A stretch of DNA of 64,000 nt from Enoplolaimus lenunculus (Eukaryota > Nematoda > Enoplea > Enoplida > Thoracostomopsidae): assembly GCA_030248215.1 (NCBI GenBank), contig JASANG010001053.1, forward strand, positions 163,760-227,759, in the 5' to 3' direction. The position numbers and the translations under genes are program-made. Under the pieces are notes generated by a model. It searched no databases, was not told the DNA's origin, and saw only the letters and a program-made list of their open reading frames with translations. Numbering within the stretch: position 1 is the stretch's first letter; each line of letters starts with the position of its first letter. Shown here piece after piece: positions 10,027 through 25,000 of this stretch.

Positions 10027-13000
10027 CTAAGAGAATCCTTACATTTGCTAAAAGTTATAAACAATTTGCATAATACATCTTTAAATCTTAATATAAATAT
10101 CAAAGCAATTGTTCGATATTGATTTGATTGAAGCTTCTGCAAAGAAACGAGTTTATTTAGAATATAGCTTCATGTGAACTTCAATATTATATTCATTCAA
10201 GATATCTGAATCTGATATGGACGAAAACAAAGCATCCTATTTACTACACAGATTCCAACATCTCACCTTTTTTAATGCAATGAGAAGTCGATGACATTGT
10301 CGTGAGCGACGCTCAAAACATTCCGGTGCACAATAATGCTGGTGGAAACAATCAAAACGTGAACTATTTGCGAGGTCTGTTGCCACCTGAAAAAACCATT
10401 AAACTTGTATTATAATAAGTCTATTTCACCGCACAGCAAATTTAAAAGCACACTGCAAACATACGACGTGTGACTAACGTGCTGCCTTAACATTCAAAAA
10501 TAAGAAGCAGGTGTGGCACAAAACCTACAATTTGGGCAGGCCATATAATTAAAACCTATATTCTCATTCAAAAATGTACACATTATACTAGAACAGAAGC
10601 ACCAGTGAATGCAGATCGCTTAAACGTTATGAGTCACTTCAGATTGTCTAATCAGATGACAACCAGGGATGGGAGTCTCAATGAAAACGTTGAGAGTGAG
10701 ACGATACAGTATCGAGTGCTTCGAGACTGAGACTTGAAACTTTTTTTGAGCCTCAGACATAACCATTTCAGAAAAATCCTAAATCACGAATCCTGAAGGT
10801 CCTATTCCGCTCAAAAACATTAACAGTACAAGGTGAACCAGTCGTAGCGGGACTACATGTATTGGGTGAAGCTCGAACGAACATAAGCAGTTAAGCTAAT
10901 ACGCAAATTAGTTATTAGCTAACTGTTCATTTATCGGTTTTGGAGGTTTGTAAACAATTTCTTCAGATTCCTCGCACCCAGAAACCCTTCAGTAAGCCTA
11001 ATAATTTGTGAAATAATTTAAAAAGCCATTATTTATGCTGATCAATTAAGCAAACATGCAAATTGGCTATTAGCTAACTATTCGATTATCGGTTTTAAAG
11101 GTTTGCAGATAATTTATTCAGATTCCTCGCAGCCCCAATACTTTTTTGCTGAAATTAGATTGCTTGTAACTGTAATAATTAGTGAAATAATGTAGAACGT
11201 CCTAATTTAGGCTTAACTAATTATGCAAATCAGCCTGTAGCTAATAAACGGCTTAAAATTTTAAAACCCCAATGCGAAGTTAACACCGCAGGATAATTGG
11301 CTTTCAAACAAAAAATTTATCAAAATCGGCTTTTCGGAGGGACAGGCGGACGGACATCTCAGTTTATGACTACGTCTGCCTCTAATTTGAGACTACCAAA
11401 GCGACTAACCTTTAACCAGGTCATATTTTTATAGTAAACACTTTCATCTTCTTCGCTAAATGACGACCCATTGGATACGACAGACCGCACTGGAGCCTGC
11501 TGTTGCGACTGATACTGACATGACTGTGCTCTTCCATCGGGAGAATCGGCTTAAAAATAAAACTTAAAGTATTGCATGCTGTTTCTGTCTTAAAATACCT
11601 GAGTAGTTGGCCTTTAGGTCAACCATTTTTTAGGTCAATTTTAGATCGTGCCATGCAGCCGCCCGTCAGCGCACATTGCAGCGCATCACATGTGGCAGGT
11701 TGTGGTACCGCGCTTAAGTAGAAAAAATATATTTTAATTAAATGGACACCGGGAAGAAATTCTAAGTCAAATATTCACAAAGCCCGTTATTCCAAGCTAA
11801 ACCGTTGAGCAAAAATTGATCAAAGCATTCTTAACACATACTTTTTACAGTTTCGGTACGCAGGATGCCGTGTGCACTCGGCGGCATAATTCCAGTGACA
11901 CCGTTCGTAACAACAGGGGTAGCGGGCGTTACAATAGTAGTTGTAGCCGTCTGTACACCAGATGATACAAGAGCTGCATTGGCAACGCCCTCAGCTTCAA
12001 TCGCAGTTGTTTTCACTGTTGCCAACTCAACTGCAGCTGCAACTGTAGACGAAGCAGTCGTAGCTGACGTCGATATTGCAACTGCAGTTGTTGGTGACAA
12101 CTCCGTTGAGGACTGCTCAGCGGTCCCAATTGTTTCCTGTGCGGTTGTTGATGGACTTGTCGTTGCTGTTACCGCTAGAGGCATCACAACTTCAAGTTGA
12201 TGTGTAGCTTTTTCGCTGGCTGGCATTGCTTCACTAGAATGTGTCGACTCTTTGGGCGACTGCAAACTCCGACGTCGATCATCTATAAATAGCATAGAAT
12301 ATTCAAAATCAGTGAAATATTCTACAATAAGAAAATGAAAAGCATTGTATACCGCACAAAATTATGTGGTTTTGTTACTTCGTGATGCATGACCGACAAA
12401 CATAATTTATTGGAAACAACACACTACAACGCCCGACTCATTGACTGAGGAAAACTGCGTGACGTAAAGCGTATCCGGCATCGCAAACAAAATGATTGGC
12501 CTACGGCAATGTTTTGGCCTAACAACTCCACATTCTTTTTTCAGAACTTCGCAAAAATTTGAAATATACACCTATAAACAAAGCGAAATTTAGTTCTAAA
12601 ACTAGACAAATTTACCAAAACGTTGTTTCATTAGCGCAACCAAATGCAATAATGTTCTGCACTGACCAGTGGCGTGAAAGTATACTACCAAATGAAAACC
12701 TCTTTTACAACACAGATTCATATTATAAATCTAAGCCAACCTTCCTCAGTCGTTGATTCTTGTTGATGCCGCTTGTTAAGCTTGATAGACTGCCTGCGGA
12801 ACGACATACCACCGCCAGTTCGTTTTAATAATTTTTGTCGCCCTTGAGTCATTCTACGAGCTACAACAAAGCTCAAATTAATGAATTTATAACAATAAAG
12901 CACGCAACAAATAATAGTTGCACAAGATTGTCTACAGTGAGCAGACAGAGGTAACTTGAATTGGTGAACAATACACGGTGTGTCGAACTATACCCAAGTA

Positions 13001-16000
13001 CAGCTATAGCTGCCGATAAATGCTTATAAATTTTTATCCCCTCCATTACTACAGCGGCCCATGTTGATGATGATTACCTACCCACTACGCATAAGCCTAA
13101 ACCCAAGCTTAAGTGCACATATGCCGAAACATAAATTTAAACCCAAACCTACTGTCTCCCATTCGACAGGCTATAATTATCATGGATCACAAAAGCGGTT
13201 ATTGTGAGAACACGGAAACGCAGAATCATTACAAAAATGGCAAAGCTTAACAAAACTTACGGAGGTAAATTACTACAACCTTGCAGACAAACAAATAAGA
13301 CCACAATAACGTACAGCGGCTAAATCACCCAGCAACCCGTTTTAAATAATATGATACATTCCCATGGACGGTCATGGCCTAAGATAAGATACGAATGTCT
13401 TACCAGTTTGCAGCTCCAAGATATAATCGATACGTTTACTTAACAAATATCACTGTAAAACGTACCTACTGCTCCAATGGCACCTTTAGAGTCTGTAAAT
13501 AAAAAATCATTACAGCTCTTACTTCAACACGTGAGTATTCGACAGAATATTACCGCCGTACGGTTATCCGTTGGAAAACCTTTAATCATTGGGTTTTGGC
13601 ACAGACGCAAGTATGCATCAAACAAAAATCAATCCCAAAAATGTGCGATTTACACATCTTTAAACCAAGATTCCCAATTATAATATCATTAGCAATACTT
13701 TTCAATAGGAAATGATCGCGATAGATACACGAAGCTTTCGTAGAAACAGCAAAGTAAGCTAGATATGTCAAGGATCGATAGATAACGGTGTCCAAAATTC
13801 GCAACGACAAATTCTTTGAGCCGGTTTGGAATAGCAAAAAGCAAAACACAGTAACAGCCATGGTGAACAGGAAAAAGCCAAGGGAAAACTCAACAATTAG
13901 CCTCAAATTGCTGGTGGGCAACAATGGCACACCTGGAGCGAGAACAAACAGCGCAGGATTGTCCGAGCCGGTGAGGACCGAATTCAACAGTTTGTCGTCG
14001 CTTTTCCACGATGATGACGCGCCGCCAGAACACAATTCTTGGACTTCTTTACAAATTTTTCGACAACCGGCTCCCATTACGCTCCCAGAACCCATAATGT
14101 TGCCACGACTGCCACTTTTGTGGCAACAACTGTCCTCACCGGAAGCATTCGATTTTTCGCCGGTACTGACCAGCTCTGATGATGAGTGCGACACTAAAGA
14201 CGATGTAGTGGACAGTGCTGTAGGCGGTGGTAATAGCAGTGTTGCTGGGCTGCTACCACGAGCATTTGTCCATCGAAGCCGTTGTCGTTCACGTTTTAGC
14301 GACAGCGTTCCGCTGTCCGGGGCATCAAAATAGTACTCACGATCGAATACGGGCGCGACAAACATTCCGAACGCAGCCTGGTGAGAAAATCTAGGAGATG
14401 GCGACCGGCGCGTATTAGATGCACCGGAAGCAAGAGGTATACTAGCATCAGCAATGACAGAGGTCGTGGTCGGTGTTAAAGCAATTGGACGAGTAGCACC
14501 TACAACAGATGACGTAACCGGAGTAACAGGACTGACTTCTGCCACACCTTTAAATTCAGTGCGTCGTGGAGACGTAGACCATGGTATAACGGGGGACGCC
14601 TCTGAGTGTCTTTCCACCGTACGATCGTGGTCACTCATGGCCGCAGTACGGTGTGATTGTGGAAGAAGGAAGTTGAACCGAGGTCGACTTGACGCCATGC
14701 CGCCCGGTGACACAGTTCCTAGGCTCGATAGACGAGATAACGGCGATTTCAGTAAACTTGACGCAACAGTCAGCGCTGATAGTGTATTGCCTATAGAGAG
14801 AAGGGCGTAGATAGTGTACACAGAGGCAAACCCTCCCCTGCTCTTTGGGATTATGCCCAGGCGTCTTAGACATTTTCAATACTAATTCCCTTTTGAAATT
14901 TTTATACGACGTGACCCCCTTCCTCCAAAACAGTGGCCACGCCCGTGATTTTTGAGTAAAAATTCTACAAATAGTGCATGAAAAATAACAAAACGTTTGC
15001 CGAAATTCACCTGATAATAGTTAGCTGGGTCACGAAGTATCGCGAGCGCAGCTAGAACTGATCTCGTACATCTCGTAACTATGTATATCTGCAGATTGGT
15101 AATTCATGTTTTATCAATATATTAATCGCCATAGTCATGTTAATATTTATGAATATATTCTCACAAATATATGAATCACCTATTAAGTTAGTGATAGTCC
15201 CTGTAAATTTCGAAACAGCAAATAGAGCATTTCAAAATCGAGTACATTTTACATATTTGATTAGTCCTATTTGTGAGTCAAATTCGACTTTTGTATCTGC
15301 AAAACATACTGCTTACTGGTTTACTGGTGATAGGTGCTACTACCTGTACACATTTTAGAATTCGTGCCCTGAGTATACCGAGCCATGTTTTACGAAAACA
15401 ACAAAGCATAAACATACGTCGTCTTTCGCCATCCGCATCCAATGTAGATCGACTACTATGTACTGATTCTGCACCTTCGTCTTGACCATAAAAGCCAATT
15501 ACACGTTCATTTTGCGTTGCTGGCAATAAAATAAAAACGATATTTCAAGAGTTAAGACTCAAAATGCACTGTACTTCAATGATTGCGTTACTAATGACCT
15601 TAGGTAACACTACTACAGAGCATAATGGAAATCTTGAACGTCATAATGAGCAAAATTGCAACAAGGGCGACAAGTTGATAAAGACTAAAACTAAAATTCA
15701 CACTGTCAACGTGACAGTATGCTTGTCTTACGCCACATACTGCCTCTGGATGTCACCTACCTATGGACAGCACCAAAGGAAGCTGCCAACTTTACAGCAC
15801 GCGACTGACGACCCCAAACGACGATAAGTTTTTTTAAAAAATATATCGCCATCCTAATGCTACTAAAAGCTATTAAAGGGCCCTGGTTTGCGCGATACAG
15901 ATATCATTAGAGTTTTGCCAACAAAACATATTGCAGCAGTGCTGCAAACCGATAATGAATAGATTTTTTCTCTTTTTCACCAAAACGCTTTCCGCTTTAC

Positions 16001-19000
16001 TGCATGGGTGGAATCAATTCGACCCCACGCAAATATCGAACACAAAACGCAATGATACATCAGCAACCCATTATATTTGCTAAAGTAACCTAATAACTGT
16101 ATAAACAGTGTGAAATCCAATTTCTTTCAACGGTGATTAACGAAGGTTGGTTCCGCGTGTAGTTCAGCTCAAGTAACTTCGCGACGATTTCCTTAGAAAG
16201 CTGGCGCACATTTGCTATCCGTTGGAGCCACACATTCAGTAGCTCGTAGCCCAGCTGTTCAATATAAAGTCGGCGCTTGTATGACTTGCCCTGTTGGAAA
16301 TTTTGGAATTGAGTTCTGTGGATAATCTAACCATTGATATCGGCTATGTCTACAGAATTATAACAATAGCAAAAGGCCAGCAGCGCGTACGTTTCTGAAC
16401 GTCGCATGCAAGGCACAACTGGTCTACGGTGTCAACTCGTCCTTTAGTTTTGGTGTAGTACAGTATCATGTCAAACTTCCAATTGCGTTGTCAATGATGC
16501 CTTCCGAATTGTATAGTTGAAAGCATAATAATGCATTTGCTTTTTTGAGACATAGGAACACACGCTCAGAAACATGTCTTTCGCCAATTCGACAGCCATG
16601 TGTTGTTGGCATTTTCAAAGAATTTCGTTTGTGTTCTTCATCATGCCGAGAAGTGTCATGTTTTTCGAAACAAAGTCTTCTGCCAATTGCGCAGAAGTAA
16701 AGTAGTCGTCGCTCGTGACATTTATACCCGAGCGCTGATTCCTGGAAAAGTCACCTTCCCTATCGTCGCCCGAACTACTAGCATCTGAATCGCTTGCAAC
16801 CAGCTCATCCTCTAAAGATGTTTCTAATTCAATAGCGTTGTATGACCTGTTGTTGGCACCATATTCAATCGAATTGCCTCCACTGTCATCTCCTGCATGA
16901 CCACCAGCTTCGCCACTACTATCACTATCATCACCAGGGTTGACTACATTTCCACAATGTTCATGTCTCATGTTGAATTGTATCAGTAACAAGCCACTCT
17001 CTATCTGCTTTTAACACCTTTTGAGTCATCACGCCATTAAACTTCAACAACATACCCGACGCTAAATATCTTACTGGAAGTTAGTGTATATTAGTTAGAA
17101 TACTTATGATTTATCTCTGGATAATATTATAGGGGTCCATTTAATAAGTGAAAGATGAACAATGCTTTTCGTGCTATGGAACACAAAATATTGACGATCA
17201 AATAAGCTCTGGCGTCAATTTTGCCCCGCCTAATAACACCGGCTTTTAAAAAAATCTGGCGAAGAGAGGAAGCGGCCTGGGCGGCCATTCCCCCAACAAA
17301 TATTTTGTCGAAAACTTTTCTTTAACGAGAAAAATTAAGCAACGCCCACTTAAAAACCGAACTACATATGCCAGCCTGTTCGACAAAAAAACTGGGACTC
17401 CCAGTGTATACATTTTTCTTTACCTTCGGGGATATTCGTCAAACTGTGCATGCTTCCGCTTTGTTGTGACGGATTGAAAGTAGTGGAAAGAATGCTCCAT
17501 CTACGGTGCGACATCAATTTATCCCAACCACAAGGTGGTTGATTTGTAGTTGTTGCAACATGGGATGCACCTTTTGTCCGCGGCAAATACTGAAATGTTT
17601 CGCGTAGAAACGCAGTGATTTCTTTCAACAAGTGCACCGCGACCATTTGAAGCGCAAACGGACATTCTTCTCCGGAGGGATTTACTGTGCCTGAAGAAAA
17701 AGTACTCCTCAGTAACTGTCACCAGCACACCAATGCAACAGTATTGAAAATCATTACCCATAAAGCTTAAACCTCGTAAAACTACTGCGATATTAAATAA
17801 CTTTGCGAACTAAATTTGTAATTATAAAACTGGTAGCGCCTTGGGAAACACCCAGTAAACAGAACCGATGCGTCAAGTTCCAAAACACAAACACTCAAAG
17901 TGGCGCCAAAGAAAACCACAATAAACAGAACGGATGCCTGCAAGTTGCAAAATACAAACACTCAAATAGTTTTAAGCTTTTTGACAGTTTTCGATTCATA
18001 AACAAATTAGTCATACGGACGAAGCCCTTAGAATATAAACATTTTTACTTTCGTCCAAAAAATCTTCTAAATCGTCAAATGTACGTTCGCGACGTTTTGG
18101 CAAAAAGCTCAACGTCGAGTTACGCTTAGTATCACTTGTCATGTTGATCTTTTGTTCTAGACGAGTACCAACAGCCTTTAACAACGTTATGAATACAAGC
18201 AATTTTCATTTTACTAAAGTAAAACCAATGCATAGGTTAGAATAGAAGAACATCAAACATAACCAACATAAACTGATATACATGATCTCGGTGTTTATGG
18301 ACAACAATGTCCATAAGTGGACGTATTAAACCCTATAAACTTGAAAAACACCAAGGGTACTCCTCATTTTTGTTGCTTTTTATCAAAGTACGACCGGATA
18401 CCGAAACTAGCGAAGCCAGACCAGGATGCCACAATATCCGACCGCTGGTGGCCACTACGCTGAAATGGTATGCTGTTTTTAAAACTTAAACACTTTCATA
18501 ATTAATATATACCGATCTATAGCTTGACCAAAAACATTTTTGGTCTGCATCAGGAAAATAAGTCTCAATGAAGAAGCTGAGACTGAGACTAATTAGTCTC
18601 CGATTTTTCAAGACAGAAATTTTCCAGGTTTGACAATGACACTGAGAATGACACATCCCTGTTCTGTTTTACCTGAGCCCACTGATAAAACAGTTTCCCA
18701 GCGGCGCGTTGTAGCATGTTTGCCCGTCTGAGTCCAGACGGCATTCCCCGATTTCCAAGCGCTGGAGCTACCCTGTTATAATTGAACGCCGATGGAACAT
18801 TTGATCGAATCCATTCAGGCCAAAATCCACGATTACAACGATGTACGAAATAAGCGCATTCCAGAAAAATAGTTGCTCGTGCCACAACCGGGGCTTTCTA
18901 AAAGTTTAATACAACTCATTCTGAACTAAAAGCTTTAACATTTTGTAACAAATTGATACCCAAAAAGTACTAGGAATATAACCCTGTTGCAAAAATTGTC

Positions 19001-22000
19001 ATGCAGCTAACTACTCAAACTGACAAATTGTCAAAGACCCAGAAACTGTTCAATGGTCAAATACTTTGCGATTAAAAAATTAAATTACTCCATTTACCGC
19101 ATTCTGAGTCACATTTAAAAAGTAGGAACGCATATTTACATGATAAAACATAATCCAGCAAGTGTAGAAATAACACGCATTTTGTCACTTTCATAAGTTT
19201 CGAAGTTGCGCGAAAAATAACACATATTCCTCAGATTAACAGGCAGAATTAACGTTTCAATGTTCACGTTAAGGTGAGGTTAACAGTTACATAAATAAAT
19301 GTATGCATATATACGTCTTAGGTTATGTCGTTTTCGGTAGGATTTCGGAACTTGTATTGTAAAATAAGCATTACAATGCAGGTGCACACAACTTACTAAA
19401 TCCAACATCGCAGCTAGCAAAGGTGCATCCGGTACAGAACCTGGAATACATGTTTCGAGCAAGAATGCAAACCGCTGCGCACCAGCACGAACCGCTTCAA
19501 TGTTAACAGGTAACGGTGGGGGCACTATTAAATCGTCAGCCACACGAATCGAGCCAGCTCCAATTGGTTTCAAAAACTGATCAGCTTCTACAATCAATTT
19601 TCAACATAAGCATAAAAATGCTCAGACAAAATTGATAAACAACAATATAGAACGGCAACCTGCGAAGCATGCAAACCAAAAGGTACAGCCCATCCCAATT
19701 CCTATATTATTATGGTTTACCGTCCTGCGTTCAATAAATCTTTGTTTTTGGCTCTAAAAACGTGTGATTCTTCTACCATCTAATTCCTTTGTGTCAAACT
19801 GCTGCTAACTAATTGTAGCCCCAAATATTCTGTTCTGCGTCGTTGCATATTGGCTATATCTTAAAACAATTTGACTGTACCAAGTCGCACTTCTTTGACA
19901 GCATTAAAAGAACGTCTTTGTTCAAACAAAATTTGTCACTTTCTTGGTTTAAAGTTTTGCAGCAATAAAAATTAAAATGCAAACCTGATGATTCGTCTTG
20001 TGCCTTGTAGTTGTCCTTTTTCTTTGCTGAATCTTTGTGCACCAAATTCAACACTGACAAGCTTTTTGCTGTACTCTAAAAGCAATAAAAACCACCGGAA
20101 AATTGTTCAAAAATGTGGTTATAAGAAAAAGTTTATAAATTGCAACAAAAGAAATAATGTTGCATCGTGTTTTCACCGAAAAACTACGGGTCCAAGTAGT
20201 TCTGTTTGAATGTTGCAACCCTAAAGAAAAATGTTCGCCAACTACAAAGGAGCAGCTGCACAAAATTAACAGAGGTCGGAAAAAAACTTTATCGTACCTT
20301 AAAACTTATCCTAGCTTTTTTGACCAATCGGCGCCGCGTATTAGGTGTAATCGCCCCATCACCCACAACACTCAAATCATCTTGTGAATGATCGAGATCT
20401 GACGCTGCGTCCGACGTAATTCCTTCATTTTCTTCCACTAGAACACCACTTGTCGCAGGCAGCTTACCGGTAAGATCAACTCCACCAGTACTCCCTTCAC
20501 CTTTATGACCGGCTTTGAGAATGTTCAGTGCTAAAAAATTTAGTAAATAGTGTATTACAAACCATGATAAAGTGATTTCAATATCTGTGTATTCTACACC
20601 CGAATTTTAAGCTGATGTAGCATAAAGAGTGATTCTGCCTAATCTACCTTTTCCATACATGAAAATTATATGCACAGATATTTTGATGAAACGATGCCTA
20701 CACCCGAATTTTAAGCTGATGTAGCATAAAGAGTGATTCTGCCTAATCTACCTTTTCCATACATGAAAATTATATGCACAGATATTTTGATGAAACGATG
20801 CCAAAAATTATTAATAATTATCATAGACGTTCGAGATTCATTAGAATAGTTTTAAAATGGAAATTTATAAATGCCTATGCCAACCTAAAAATAATGTTAA
20901 TAAGCCTGTGCTCATGGGCGAACCATTTTTTCGCGAGACTATAACTAAGTAAGCATAAGCTTTAGACTAGTTTTTTGTTTAGTCTTAGGTTTAGTTTAGG
21001 CTTAGTATTCCCTGAGGCTTAGGCTCACTTATAGACTTGTGGTTACGCTGAGGTTTGAACTTAGTTATAGGCTTGTCCTTACACTAAGGCTTAGGCTAAA
21101 CAATTTTTATACTACTGTTACGCCCCTCAAACTAACATTGGGCCTGAACATTGTAACAATTTTCCATGGCAGCGATCCCTTTATCAACATTTCACAAAAA
21201 TGCAGAAAAGGTACAAGGACCCTAATCCATATCTATGAAACATAACATCAAATAAGACAGAATTTAACAATGTTTGGGTCTGTCAAGGACCTTGTTGCAA
21301 CTTCGACGCTTTTCGTTTATCGCGAGCGGCAGCTGCAATGGTCGATGGCAATAATGGAGAACTTGAAGACAAATCCGTCTCTCCAGATGAAAGCCGGTGT
21401 CTCGGTGTGCTTGAAGAGCTGCCACTTTCCTCCTGACTATCATCGCCCGCCATATCGGACATCTAAAAAAACTTAAAAAATCTATAATCAAGTATTCAAA
21501 AAACAGTAACAAAAGTTCAATGATGCCAAATGTGAAAAGTGTGCGGAAACTAATATCAAATCTGAATTACACATACTCCAGTCACAACTGCAAATACAAT
21601 AAAAACAATTGTAGGTAGACGGATGCAACTTAATCACTGTTACAAATAGTGGCATTCACGATCACCACCCAGAACCCCTAAAGGGAAGAAGGCGCCGCCT
21701 GGATCCCGCAGAAAATAAGGTCCATCATGTTGGTTCATAGGCGCTGTACTGCACTGGGTTTTCAGCGAAGTAAAATGAAAAATATAAGTTAACAATAAAT
21801 TAGAATTAAATAACATTTTGAACGACTCAAAATTCCGTCAGTACACAAACTTGAAAAACGTATCCGGCTCACATCCAGTTCCCTTTAAAAATCCGCTAAA
21901 CTTATATCCGGCCGCATCGTGGTAAATACGTGAGTCTTTTTGTGCCAATGGTAATATCTCTTTGAAAGGTTCTATCAGGGATTACATTTTACATAAAGCA

Positions 22001-25000
22001 CAAACAGGTACAGGAGTTCATTTTTGCCCGAACAGGAACAGGAACCGTAACAGGAATTGCAAATATGCAGCAGCACTGAATTACTACAAATTGACAATAA
22101 TTCAAACTGAAATATGGTGTCCAGGGTGCAACCGGAATTACAATTTACCGGAACCGGAATTTGAAAATTTTACCGGAACCGGAACCGGAAAATGAAAAAT
22201 GCATTTCACCAAAAATTTCATTTTAATCGTATTTTTTGCTCTATTATTTGTGAAACAACCTTAGTCGAACACAGGTATTTATTTTATTTGTTGTATTTTA
22301 GATTTTCGTCGTCGACTGAAGTGAAATCCACCATCAACGGCTTATATTCTGAGTACAAGTGGCTTTCAAAAGAGATTCTTAAACGGCCAAATTATAACAC
22401 CGGAATTTTTAAATCCGGTAAAAATTTACCGGAACCGGAAGGTGAAAAAATGCCGGAACCGGAATTCCGGTTGCACCCTGATGGTGTCCGTCAACTTTTT
22501 AGTTTTCGTTAGCCAGGTATCAGTGTTCCATCAGGAACTAACTATGCCGGAACAGGAATTGAATTTATTTGCAGGAACCGCAACAGCAACAGGTACTGGA
22601 ATTTGAAATAATTTACATCACCGAATTGCTGTTGGACTTTTTAAAAAACTTGTCAAAAAAGGCTTAAGCGTTTTTCAACTACTTCCACATCACGCTTAGC
22701 AAAAACAAGTCAAAAAAAGTTTACTAACAAACCAAAAGTAAAGGCAAATAAAACAATCGTTTCGAAATTTCCCATATTCAAATGTTTAATAATAATTTGA
22801 CACAAAACCGTAAAAATTCCGGTTCCTGCATCTTTGAATTGTACGAACAGGAACAGGAACATTAACAAAAAGTAAACTTTTGCGGGAATTCCGGCCGGAA
22901 CAGGAATTACGGTTGAACCTTGCCATGTATATATCCAAATTACACAAATGCATGCGTCAACTAGATTAAAATATATACTACAAACGTGCTGACAAAACTC
23001 AAGTTGTCTAAAGGAGTTAGTTCCAACGAAATTTTTCAAACGAAATTTTTGTTTATTTTTAAGTTTATTCTTTTCATATATTTCCACAAAAAAGTAAAAA
23101 TTCCTATTCCTGTGGCTTTGAACACCGGAACAGGAACAGAAATTGAATTTTTGAAGGAATTTTGCCGGAATAGGAATTCATGTGGAACCCTGCCTCTTTG
23201 GCTGATGTACGATAAGAGCGCAAAGCATGAATTTGAATTATTTATAACGCACACAGGCTGCCGAAAACGAAATTCGAGCTTCCGGAATCTCGTTCGAGAT
23301 AGTTTTTTTATTTGCGCGTAAATGCTTAACCTTGTTTTTGCGAAATATTCCTCTGCGCAATGAAGGATCGCGTCCATGTACACCACCACTGTTGCCAACT
23401 GCCGACGGACTTCCTGAATGACTTCCATCGCTATCTGAGTCACCATTTTCATTTTTACTAAAACACACAACAAAATAATGTAAAAACAAAATGAATACCA
23501 CCATACGCGAGCTTAACTGAAACAAATTTTGACAGATAACTGTTCAAAAACTGTCCCCCTGAAACAGTGTGTATAAACCTACCGCAGAGATTCGACTGAC
23601 TGATCAACAGAAGCAAACTTAGCTACGTAACGTATGTAAAAAAGTCTGAACTCGAGTATCTCTGCAAATAAAAATGGCAGCGGAAGGATTCGGACTACGT
23701 GGACAAGCACGTGGCTATGTTTCCCTAAAAATCGTTATAATGATTTGCAAGTGAGAACACCGAGTGACTACTGACTAGATATCAGAACAAGAAATAACAA
23801 TATATAGCTTGCGCTACTATTACAAGCGACATACTTCTACAAATAGACTACGTTACGCAAGAAATATGTACAATATCACTAATACCTATTATTGTATTTT
23901 TTATTGAATTTCACAATTTTTCCAAAACTTCGCAATTACTTCAAATTGAAGCAAGAACGCCGGAACCTTTAGAGCGTTTAATTTATAAATAGGACGTTAT
24001 TAATTGCAGCGTTGAAACGGATAACAAAAAATACCCGAGCTGGATAGTTCAATATCCGGCTCCGCCAGTCATATCAACAAAAAGTTTGAACTTAATCACG
24101 CTAATTAAATTCAACTGATTATAATCTGATATAATTTTGTTTCCCCAAGGGACTTAATATTAACTGGGCTACTTGAAGTGATATATTTACCGTTGCGAAC
24201 TAAATTTGCAGTCAAATTATTGCGGTTTTGGTCATGAAAGCAAAATATAAAGTTGTTATAGTTTTCAGCAATAAATATACGGCAATGTTGATCTCGGAAG
24301 TCGGAACCCGACTTTGCCGCAGACCAATATCCGGTTGCACAATGGTAAATTGAACATATTTGAATCATCGTGTTGTAAAACGACTACTAATACGTATATG
24401 CACCATATGTAGCTACAATTTATAAGTCCCATCCCTGCGGAAAAATAACTATCCGTAACTGTAATTAATAATAAAACAAAAATACTATAGAACAGCAAGC
24501 AAAGCCATTCTTAGCAGCAACGAAAAACCAACACATGATATAAGGTTTGGCAATACAACATGAAACAACATACGTAATGCAAGCCACCCATGGTTCAGCT
24601 GAAATTCCTGTTTCGGTCGGAATTCCTGCAAAAATTCAATTCCTGCTCCTGTTCCTATGAATGATTCAAAGATGCAAGAACCGGAATCTTTACGGTTTTG
24701 GGACTAATTATTCGTATTGAAAAATTTATATATCAAAATGAGAGTTTATGTTATTGGTTCAATTTTGTTAATAAAGTGTTTCTGATGTGTGTTCGCAATG
24801 CATGATGATGAAAAAGCTGAAAATTCGCTTAAACTACTTTTGGATTTCAAATTCCGGTTCCTGCAAAGAAATGCAGTTCCTGTTCCTTTTCCGGCAAGAC
24901 TTTGTTCATGTTGGAACCCTGAACAGGAATGGGGGTCTCGGTCTCGGCACGTCTCGGGATTTAGCTGGTCTCTGTTCGGTCTCAGTTTCGCTTTTCTTGA

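Noticed and set aside
11865-12200. 111-codon plus-strand Ala/Val-rich frame
   Set aside because: Antisense shadow of UNC80 exon 29, a Thr/Ala-rich region that leaves the other strand open.
13395-13452. Candidate UNC80 exon between an ACAG acceptor and GTAAGA donor
   Set aside because: All three frames contain a stop, and phase continuity between exons 27 and 28 does not need it.
13788-14333. 181-codon plus-strand frame
   Set aside because: It lies opposite the more protein-like minus frame extending exon 27, with no splice or family support. Treated as its shadow.
20940-21100. Interstitial telomere array
   Set aside because: TTAGG-like motifs are irregular, with no constant period or strand uniformity.
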